Notes under the pieces: model-generated
Told to the model about the DNA's origin: nothing
The model's input: only the letters and a program-made list of their open reading frames with translations
The model's database searches: none
From: Desulfobacterales bacterium
Lineage (GTDB): Bacteria > Desulfobacterota > Desulfobacteria > Desulfobacterales > Desulfosalsimonadaceae
Direction: 5' to 3'
DNA length: 6,450 nucleotides
Assembly: GCA_018224315.1 (NCBI GenBank)
Contig: JAGTVF010000217.1
Location: 1-6,450, forward strand
Program-made: the position numbers and the translations under genes
In this document: piece after piece, positions 1 through 5,795 of the stretch
Numbering within the stretch: the stretch's first letter is position 1
Layout of the letters: the number at the start of each line of letters is the position of its first letter

Positions 1-18
1 AAGTTATGGTGAAACCCC

Positions 19-888
19 ATGATTCGCCTGTTTTACCAAATCCTGGTATACTGTTCTGAAAAATACGGGCTTTGGATTTTTTACGCAGCCGTGCGCACCA
101 TTGCAGCGGGCTATTTTCTGTTTTTCCCGCCCCGGGTGGCCGTGAGCGTACGCTTTTACAGAACCCTTTTCCCGACAAAGCCGGCATGGTATCATATTTG
201 GTGTGCATGGCGGCAGTTTCACAGCTTCACCCATCTTTACGTGGACCGCTATCTGCTGGCGCATAAAGACCGGATCACCTACTCCACCAGCGGTTTGGAG
301 CATATACAGGCCCGCATCAGAGAAGGCGCCGGCGGGATTCTGCTCATGAGCCACTTTGGCAACTGGGAGGTGGCCGCCCGCATGCTCAAAGACCAGGGCG
401 TGCCCCTGCTTCTGGTCATGGGAGAAAAGCAGAACGAGCAAATCGAAGGGACTCAGAAACAAAGCCTGAGAAAAAGCGGGGTAAGGGTAATTGCGGGCCA
501 AAACCGCCGGAGCTCGCCCATGGAAATCATCGAAGCCATGGCTTACCTTCGAAAGGGCTGGATTTTGTCCATGGCCGGCGACCGGTTCCGGGACGAAAGC
601 CAGGCATATGTCGAAACCACGTTTTTTCACCAACCGGTGCGGCTGCCCAGAGCGCCCTTTGCCCTGGCCGCAGCCACTAAAACGCCGATCCTTGTATTTT
701 TTGCCATTCGCACGGGCGCGCACCATTACCATTTTGAGATCCATCCGCCCATTTGCCCTGCGGCAAAAAAAGGCCCGGAACGCGACCGGCAGATCGCAGA
801 TGCCGCCCGGCAATACACCCGCCTGCTGGAGCAGGCGGTGCTGGCACACCCCTGCCAGTGGCATCATTTTGAACCCTTTATCCGCTAA
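19..888 (+). CDS. LpxL/HtrB-like lysophospholipid acyltransferase (LABLH family)
   Basis: 289-residue inner-membrane acyltransferase of the lipid A acyltransferase-like (LpxL/LpxM) group. It is expected to transfer an acyl chain from acyl-ACP to a lipid acceptor at the cytoplasmic face. Seen: an aromatic, hydrophobic N-terminal segment (about residues 17-37) that would anchor it; the family motif HFGNWE with the H-X4-E catalytic pair His112/Glu117; a GDR motif with Asp188; Arg151 or Arg156 as a candidate for the conserved family arginine; and a C-terminal QWHHFEPF resembling the family's QW-aromatic ending. The length is slightly below the roughly 300 residues of LpxL. The ATG at 19 has a weak GGTGA Shine-Dalgarno at 8-12. 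In an operon with a ketosynthase, a role in attaching a specialised acyl or polyene chain is more likely than housekeeping lipid A acylation, but this is inference and the acceptor is unknown. Similar enzymes occur in aryl-polyene clusters. Confidence 0.88.
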   Translation: MIRLFYQILVYCSEKYGLWIFYAAVRTIAAGYFLFFPPRVAVSVRFYRTLFPTKPAWYHIWCAWRQFHSFTHLYVDRYLLAHKDRITYSTSGLEHIQARIREGAGGILLMSHFGNWEVAARMLKDQGVPLLLVMGEKQNEQIEGTQKQSLRKSGVRVIAGQNRRSSPMEIIEAMAYLRKGWILSMAGDRFRDESQAYVETTFFHQPVRLPRAPFALAAATKTPILVFFAIRTGAHHYHFEIHPPICPAAKKGPERDRQIADAARQYTRLLEQAVLAHPCQWHHFEPFIR

Positions 889-891
889 GGA
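887..891 (+). promoter_or_regulatory. Shine-Dalgarno AAGGA for a TTG start
   Basis: AAGGA overlaps the TAA stop of the acyltransferase gene and lies 9 bases before the TTG at 901. It decides the start of the ketosynthase gene: the TTG start gives the normal ketosynthase N-terminus (ITGIGMVTPMG), whereas the first in-frame ATG (931) would cut into that strand and has no comparable site. Confidence 0.7.
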
Positions 892-900
892 CCCGGTATT

Positions 901-3066
901 TTGACTGGCATCTACATCACCGGCATCGGCATGGTCACCCCCATGGGAGATACCGGCCAAACCCTGGCGGCCCTGGAAAAAGACCGGATCTGCGCATCCC
1001 CCCTGACTCTGTTTTCCCACCCCGACCCGCCCGCGGCCGGGCAGGTCCGTATGGATTTGCCCGCATCTGCGCCCGGCCGGACCCACGCGCTCACAGAGGC
1101 GGCGGTCAGGCAGATCATGGCCCAATGCCCGGGCGATGTCCCTGATGCAGTGATCATGGGCGTGACCACCGGGGGTATGCCGGAATCCGAAATGCGGATC
1201 AAAAACCATGTCACAAATCCCCAGGCTTTTGCTTTCCACGGTCTGGACACGGTGGCCCGGCATGCGGCTGCAATTTGCGGGTGCACCGGCCCGGTGTTAA
1301 CCGTCTCCACTGCCTGCTCCTCCGGGGCTGCGGCCATTGCCCTGGCCGCCCGGATGATTGGCTGCGGCATGGCCCAAACCGTTCTGGCCGGAGGAGCGGA
1401 CGCCCTGTGCCGCCTGACCTGCCACGGATTTGCCGCCCTGCAGTTAATCGATCCCGAAGGCGCCCGGCCCTTTGACGCCCACAGAAAAGGCATGCACCTT
1501 TCCGAGGCCGCAGCTCTGGTTTTTCTCAAAGGCGGCCAAACGCCCCCGCAAAACGCAGTTGCGCAAATTCTGGGCGCCGGCCTTTCCTGTGACGCCCATC
1601 ACGCCACTTCTCCGCACCCGGAAGGTCTGGGCGCGGCCATGGCAATGGAGGCGGCCCTCAAAGACGCCGGATTAACCCCGGCAGACATCGACTACATCAA
1701 TTTACACGGCACCGGCACCATCGGAAATGATGCAGCCGAAGCCCGGGCCGTGCACGCGGTATTCGGGCCAAACTTGCCGGCGCTGTCATCTGTCAAGGGC
1801 GCCACCGGCCACAGCCTTGCAGCCGCCGGAGCGCTGGAAGCGGGCCTCTGCGCCCGGGCCTTGGCAGACGGTTTTCTGCCGGCAAACACCGGCATGGACA
1901 CCCCGGACCCGGATCTGGGCATCCATCCCCTGACCCGGCCGCAGCACAAAGAAATCAAAACCGTGCTGTCCAATTCCTTCGGCTTTGGGGGCAACAATGC
2001 CGCCCTGGTGCTCGGCAGCATCCGGGAGGAAACCCGGAAAAAAGCCGCCAATTGCAAAACCAATCCGGATATCATGGGCGTTTTGACCGGGGTGTGCATC
2101 ACCGGCGCAGGGGGCACAGAGGCCAGTTTGCAGGCGTTTTGCCAAAATCTTTCCTGTGCCGGGGTGTTGTCCAATAAAGAGCTGTCAGCGGGCCTGGACC
2201 CAAAGGCGGTCCGCCGGTTAAAGCGACTTTCCAGAATGGCGATAAACATCACCGGCCAGGCGGTTTTGCGCACAAAGATGGAAAATCAGATCTCAGATCT
2301 GTTTTTCGGCACCGGCTGGGGGGCGCTCACAGAAACCCATGATTTTCTCACCCGGCTGTTTGCCAATCAGGAACAGCTTTCCAGTCCCATGGATTTTGCC
2401 GGATCGGTTCACAACGCCCCGGCCGGCCAGGCCGCGCTCATGCTCGGAGCCAGGGGCGCAAACATGACACTTACAGGCCAGGATGATGCTTTTGAACAGG
2501 CCCTGATCGCAGCCCGGCTCATGGCCGGCACAAACCATGCCCCCTGCCTGGTCATGGCCGCAGACGAAGCCCATGATCCCCTGGGCCGTCTGTTTGACCC
2601 ATCAGCGGCCCTGGCCAAAACCCCGGCCGACGGCGGAGGCGGGCTGATGCTCACCTCGGCTGACACCGGCATCGGCATAGGTCCGGTATGGGTTCTTGGC
2701 AGCCATGATCCGGACAAAACCGCCAGCGCCCTGGTGGAAAAGCTGGGCGGGGCCAAAGCCGCGGCAGCAAGAATCGGAGTGATCTTTGCCGGAATTCCGG
2801 CCGCCCGGGCAGATTTTGCCCGCAGCCTGATGAAATCCTTTTGCCGGATCCTTGACACGAACCTGCCAGTGGTGGATTACCGGAAATATACCGGCGAGTT
2901 TGCCACGGCATCCGCCGCAGCCGCAGGCCTGGCTGCCGGGTGCATGGAAAAAGGATTCATCCCGGCCGGACCGGCCGGAGACACAAAAATCGATCTGCGC
3001 TCCAGGGGCATTTTGATGATCAATGCCGGAAAAACTGTCACGGCAGTGGAGATGGTGCACACATGA
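901..3066 (+). CDS. Tandem beta-ketoacyl synthase: active KS fused to a degenerate, chain-length-factor-like KS
   Basis: 721-residue condensing enzyme. Domain 1 (about 1-373) is a complete FabF-like ketosynthase: ITGIGMVTPMG at the N-terminus, nucleophile Cys139 in STACSSG, His269 in HGTGT, Lys299 and His304 in VKGATGH, and GFGGNNA at 361-367. It should perform decarboxylative condensation of malonyl-ACP with acyl-ACP. A polar linker (about 374-392) leads to domain 2 (about 393-721), which has the same fold signature: a GVCITGAGG start, SVHNAPAGQ at 502-510, and a final YTGEF/GFIPAG segment. Its catalytic residues are replaced: Cys139 aligns with Gln527, His269 with about Ala630, and His304 with Glu666. 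Gln at the nucleophile position is the mark of KS-beta/chain-length factors, so the protein looks like a one-chain KS/CLF heterodimer. It begins at TTG and overlaps the radical SAM gene by ATGA. No ACP, ketoreductase or dehydratase is present in the window. The substrate is unknown; a polyene or long-chain lipid is inferred. Confidence 0.9.
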   Translation: MTGIYITGIGMVTPMGDTGQTLAALEKDRICASPLTLFSHPDPPAAGQVRMDLPASAPGRTHALTEAAVRQIMAQCPGDVPDAVIMGVTTGGMPESEMRIKNHVTNPQAFAFHGLDTVARHAAAICGCTGPVLTVSTACSSGAAAIALAARMIGCGMAQTVLAGGADALCRLTCHGFAALQLIDPEGARPFDAHRKGMHLSEAAALVFLKGGQTPPQNAVAQILGAGLSCDAHHATSPHPEGLGAAMAMEAALKDAGLTPADIDYINLHGTGTIGNDAAEARAVHAVFGPNLPALSSVKGATGHSLAAAGALEAGLCARALADGFLPANTGMDTPDPDLGIHPLTRPQHKEIKTVLSNSFGFGGNNAALVLGSIREETRKKAANCKTNPDIMGVLTGVCITGAGGTEASLQAFCQNLSCAGVLSNKELSAGLDPKAVRRLKRLSRMAINITGQAVLRTKMENQISDLFFGTGWGALTETHDFLTRLFANQEQLSSPMDFAGSVHNAPAGQAALMLGARGANMTLTGQDDAFEQALIAARLMAGTNHAPCLVMAADEAHDPLGRLFDPSAALAKTPADGGGGLMLTSADTGIGIGPVWVLGSHDPDKTASALVEKLGGAKAAAARIGVIFAGIPAARADFARSLMKSFCRILDTNLPVVDYRKYTGEFATASAAAAGLAAGCMEKGFIPAGPAGDTKIDLRSRGILMINAGKTVTAVEMVHT

Positions 3067-4421
3067 AAGTTCTGCTCATTTCGCCCAACGCGGAAACCCG
3101 CCCCTACCCGGTCTACCCCCTGGGCCTGGACTACGTGGCCGGGGCCATCAAAGACCGCCATCAGATCTGGATCACAGACATCAATGAGCCCGGCGGCGCA
3201 GACACCATCCTGGCCCGGGTAAAGCAAACCGATCCGGATATCATCGGCATTTCCATCCGCAACGTGGACACCACCGATGCGGCCAACCCGGGCACCTATC
3301 TTTCCGAAACCCGGGATCTGGTGGAAAAAATCCGGAAAATCAGCCAGACGCCGATTATTATCGGCGGCAGCGGGCTCAACATGTTTCCCCGGGCCATTTT
3401 GTCGCACCTGGGCGCGGATTACGCCCTGACCGGCGAAGGTGAGCGTTTGGCCGCGTTTCTGGACCGGCTTTCCCAAAACAAACCGGTAACCGATCTGCCC
3501 GGGGTGATCACCCCGGACAACCGGGCCGGGGCCCTCACCCCGCCGGCGCCCCTGAATAACCTGGCGAAGCGCTCGTTTCTGCCCGACCGTCCGCACGTGG
3601 ATTATTATCTGCGCCACGGCGGGATGCTCAACCTACAGACCAAGCGGGGCTGCTGTTTCCAGTGCATCTACTGCACCTATCCCGACATCGAGGGCAGGCG
3701 CATGCGCCTTTTTGACCCCGCAGAGGTAGCCAGACAGGCCCGGCAGCTCCAGGATGCCGGGGCCGGGTTTTTGTTTGTCACGGATTCGGCCTTCAATGCA
3801 GACCCGGATCACAGCCTGGCTGTGGCCCGGGCCTTTGCGCGCGCGCAGCTCACCATTCCCTGGGGCGCCTATATCGCGCCTGCCCGGATGCCGAAAGGCT
3901 ATTTCTCCGCCCTTGCCAAAGCCGGCATGACCCATGCGGAATTCGGCACAGACGCGTTCTGCGATCCCATCCTGGCCCAGTACCGCAAACCCTTTACCTG
4001 CGCAGATATTTTTGCCGCCCACGAAGCCGCCCTGGATGCGGGAATCTACGCGGCCCATTTTTTTCTGCTGGGCGCGCCGGGCGAATCCGAAAAAACCCTG
4101 GAAACAACCCTGGACAATGCCGCGGCCCTAAAGAAAACCGCCTGCTTTTTTTTCACCGGCATCCGCATTTATCCGGGCACCCGGGTGCGGCAGATGGCCG
4201 TGGAAGAAGGACAGATCCGGCAGGACGCAGATCTTTTTGAGCCCGTATTTTACCGGCCGGAACAGATCAGTGCCGAACAGATACAAACCCGGGTGACAGA
4301 AAAGGCCCGAAACCGCATCAACTGGATCGTGGGCAGCGGGGGGGATCAAAGCGCACAGATCATCTCCCGGCTCCATTCCCGGGGCCATACCGGTCCCCTG
4401 TGGGAGTACCTGGTCAGATGA
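3063..4421 (+). CDS. Cobalamin-binding radical SAM enzyme, lipid-biosynthesis type
   Basis: 452-residue class B (B12-dependent) radical SAM protein. Seen: an N-terminal Rossmann-like B12-binding domain (about 1-140) beginning MKVLLISPN, with PIIIGGSG at 97-104 and GADYALTGEGE at 117-127; then a radical SAM barrel with the cluster motif C197-X3-C201-X2-C204; GTDAF at 295-299; and LLGAPGES at 335-342, a late-barrel SAM-contact segment. Cys198 is an extra cysteine inside the motif. The lower-axial His of the DxHxxG motif is missing (D39-I-N-E-P-G44), as in many radical SAM B12 proteins. Such enzymes methylate unactivated carbons or catalyse ring and rearrangement chemistry. From memory, this subtype is annotated as a lipid-biosynthesis B12/radical SAM protein beside ketosynthase genes. 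The ATG at 3063 overlaps the previous stop (ATGA), with GGAG at 3048-3051 as ribosome site. The actual substrate cannot be read from the sequence. Confidence 0.9.
   Translation: MKVLLISPNAETRPYPVYPLGLDYVAGAIKDRHQIWITDINEPGGADTILARVKQTDPDIIGISIRNVDTTDAANPGTYLSETRDLVEKIRKISQTPIIIGGSGLNMFPRAILSHLGADYALTGEGERLAAFLDRLSQNKPVTDLPGVITPDNRAGALTPPAPLNNLAKRSFLPDRPHVDYYLRHGGMLNLQTKRGCCFQCIYCTYPDIEGRRMRLFDPAEVARQARQLQDAGAGFLFVTDSAFNADPDHSLAVARAFARAQLTIPWGAYIAPARMPKGYFSALAKAGMTHAEFGTDAFCDPILAQYRKPFTCADIFAAHEAALDAGIYAAHFFLLGAPGESEKTLETTLDNAAALKKTACFFFTGIRIYPGTRVRQMAVEEGQIRQDADLFEPVFYRPEQISAEQIQTRVTEKARNRINWIVGSGGDQSAQIISRLHSRGHTGPLWEYLVR
4402..4406 (+). promoter_or_regulatory. Shine-Dalgarno GGGAG deciding the deacetylase start
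   Basis: GGGAG lies 11 bases before the ATG at 4418, inside the end of the radical SAM gene. An alternative in-frame GTG at 4400 would consume this site and has no obvious site of its own, so ATG 4418 is preferred. That start gives the same ATGA overlap seen at 3063. Confidence 0.5.
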
Positions 4422-5266
4422 AGGCCAACTTTGGCATAGCCCCTGCCTGGTTTGCCGCAGGTGGGGCCTTTCTCGCAGCCGGGACGGTTTTTTTCATCCA
4501 CCCGTACTTTTCCGCAGCCGTACTGGCCGCCTTTGTTCTCATGTGCGCGGCAGGGGCGGTTTTGGGCCAGTCCGGGTTTTTTCTGCCGGTGGTCTGCAAA
4601 GGCCCCCAAAACACAAACAGCGTGGCCCTTACATTTGATGACGGTCCTCACCCGGAAACCACCCCGGCCCTGCTGGAGCTGCTGGAGCGCTGGAATGCGC
4701 CGGCTTTGTTTTTCGTCACCGGCCAAAAGGCCCGAAAACATCCGGAAATTATCCAACAAATCCTTGCCGCCGGCCACTGCATCGGCAATCACACCTACAG
4801 CCATGACGTGTTTGTCATGCTCAGGCCCGCAAAAAAACTGGATGCAGAAATCGCCAGAACACAGGAGATTTTGGCCTGGTTCAATATCCGGCCAACTGCG
4901 TTCCGCCCTCCGGCCGGGGTGGTCAACCCGAAACTCAGGGCCATACTTGAAAAATACAAAATGCGCTGTATTCTTTATTCATGCCGGGGACCGGACATGG
5001 GCAACCGGAGAATCAAAGGACTGGCTGCGCGCATCAGCCGCAAGGTCCGGGCCGGCGATATCATCCTGCTCCATGACGGGCACCCCGGAACCGCCCGGTT
5101 TGACCCGCGGCAATGGGTTGCGGAAATCGAAAAAATCCTTATCATCCTTTCCAAAAAAGGCATCATGATCCGGTCTGTCTCCGGGCTAACGGGCCTTTCC
5201 GTGATGCACGATACCGCCCGGCCGGAAAAAACCGGCCATGAAACAGCAAATGAAGCAAACAACTGA
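4418..5266 (+). CDS. Membrane-anchored polysaccharide deacetylase (NodB homology, CE4)
   Basis: 282-residue metal-dependent carbohydrate deacetylase. Residues about 8-26 and 31-52 are hydrophobic and probably form two membrane helices. The NodB domain follows: motif 1 TFDDGP (72-77, Asp74 base, Asp75 metal ligand), motif 2 HTYSH (His125 and His129 metal ligands), motif 3 RPPAG (163-167), and motif 5 ILLHD with His219. Motif 4 is altered: the usual W-S-x-D-x-x-D-W region reads YSCRGPDM (187-194), with the Trp replaced by Met. A polar tail (about 266-282) ends the protein. CE4 enzymes remove N- or O-acetyl groups from sugars. Two helices and a short N-terminus suggest the catalytic domain could face the cytoplasm, where it would act on a lipid-linked sugar like ArnD; this topology is inferred. 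The gene overlaps the radical SAM stop by ATGA, and the coiled-coil gene follows after 12 bases. It probably modifies the head group of the lipid made by the operon. Confidence 0.88.
   Translation: MKANFGIAPAWFAAGGAFLAAGTVFFIHPYFSAAVLAAFVLMCAAGAVLGQSGFFLPVVCKGPQNTNSVALTFDDGPHPETTPALLELLERWNAPALFFVTGQKARKHPEIIQQILAAGHCIGNHTYSHDVFVMLRPAKKLDAEIARTQEILAWFNIRPTAFRPPAGVVNPKLRAILEKYKMRCILYSCRGPDMGNRRIKGLAARISRKVRAGDIILLHDGHPGTARFDPRQWVAEIEKILIILSKKGIMIRSVSGLTGLSVMHDTARPEKTGHETANEANN
5220..5237 (+). repeat. Perfect inverted repeat GGCCGG-A6-CCGGCC
   Basis: A 6-bp all-GC stem (5220-5225 with 5232-5237) around an AAAAAA loop, inside the last codons of the deacetylase gene and about 27 bases before its stop. 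No T-tract follows, so it is not a standard intrinsic terminator. It could be a small mRNA hairpin ahead of the coiled-coil gene or chance in GC-rich coding DNA. Confidence 0.45.
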
Positions 5267-5278
5267 AAGGACATTGCC

Positions 5279-5758
5279 ATGAACCCGAGAAATTCCCTTA
5301 AATGCCTGCCCGCCGCCCTGCTTCTGATACTGACCTTTCTGATCTGTGCCGGGCCGGCCGCGGCTGAATCCAGGGATCAAACCTCCGGCGAAAAAGTCAA
5401 GCAGGACATTGCCGAAGCCATTGAAAGCATGAAACAGTACTCTGCAGCCAAGCAGGAGGAGATGGCCAAACGGGCAAAAGAGGAAATCAGCCGCATGGAC
5501 GAGCGCATTGACGAGCTGGAGCGCCGGTATGAAAAGGAAAAATCGGAAATGAGCAAAGAGATGAAGGAAAAGAGCCGATCCACCCTTCAGACCCTGCGGG
5601 AAAAACGCGATGATCTTGTAAAATGGGCGGAAAAATTCAAAAACAGTTCCGAGGATGCCTGGGAGGGGGCCAAGCAGGGGTTTTCAAAGGCGTGGCGCGA
5701 TTTTCAACGATCCCTTGAAGACACCGAGGACAAATCCGCAAAAGAAACACGGATCTAA
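5279..5758 (+). CDS. Exported coiled-coil protein, sll1863-like C-terminal signature
   Basis: 159-residue protein of unknown function. It has a clear Sec signal peptide: basic MNPRNSLK, a hydrophobic core (about 9-24), and likely cleavage after Ala29 (AAA-ES). Cys23 is preceded by Ile, so it is not a good lipobox. The mature part is nearly all charged helix rich in Glu, Lys and Arg, with heptad-like spacing from about 38 to 120. A Trp-bearing end follows (WAEKF, EDAWEGAKQGFSKAW, DFQRSLED, about 116-147). The pattern of a helix with EKR repeats followed by EDAWE...AW resembles, from memory, small coiled-coil stress-response proteins of the sll1863 type; that match is unverified. The Shine-Dalgarno AAAGGA (5266-5271) lies 7 bases before the ATG. 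It is the last gene of the operon, 12 bases after the deacetylase stop. A periplasmic scaffold, a membrane-surface or lipid-associated role, or a stress protein merely riding in the operon are all possible. Confidence 0.8.
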   Translation: MNPRNSLKCLPAALLLILTFLICAGPAAAESRDQTSGEKVKQDIAEAIESMKQYSAAKQEEMAKRAKEEISRMDERIDELERRYEKEKSEMSKEMKEKSRSTLQTLREKRDDLVKWAEKFKNSSEDAWEGAKQGFSKAWRDFQRSLEDTEDKSAKETRI

Positions 5759-5761
5759 AGA

Positions 5762-5795
5762 AACCCGGTTGTCAAGGGGTTGCGGAATCCGGGTT
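5762..5795 (-). terminator. Possible weak terminator between convergent genes
   Basis: AACCCGG (5762-5768) pairs with CCGGGTT (5789-5795), giving a 7-bp stem with a 20-base loop that contains the stop codon of the minus-strand gene. Read on the minus strand, the stem is followed by TCTTTAG, a poor T-tract. On the + strand no T-run follows. The position between two converging stops suits a terminator, but the long loop and weak T-tract make this tentative. Confidence 0.3.

Noticed and set aside
819..838. A near-perfect palindrome, CCGCCTGCT-GG-AGCAGGCGG
   Set aside because: It lies inside the acyltransferase coding sequence, its 2-base loop is too tight as drawn, and no T-tract follows. It is likely a by-product of Leu-Leu-Glu-Gln codons in GC-rich DNA.
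4..1263. A long minus-strand open frame opposite the acyltransferase and the start of the ketosynthase gene
   Set aside because: It lies antisense to two genes with clear family motifs, its translation is rich in Gly, His, Arg and Cys without recognisable domains, and long antisense frames are expected in GC-rich DNA.
1692..2273. A minus-strand open frame opposite the middle of the ketosynthase gene
   Set aside because: It is a shadow of the coding strand, with low-complexity composition and no motif.
2962..2979. Tandem repeat CCGGCCGGA x2
   Set aside because: Only two 9-base copies encoding PAGPAG in the ketosynthase; chance in GC-rich coding DNA is the simplest explanation.
5345..5350. 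Possible lipobox cysteine (Cys23) in the coiled-coil protein
   Set aside because: The residue before Cys is Ile rather than Gly, Ala or Ser, and a good signal peptidase I site (AAA-ES) follows.
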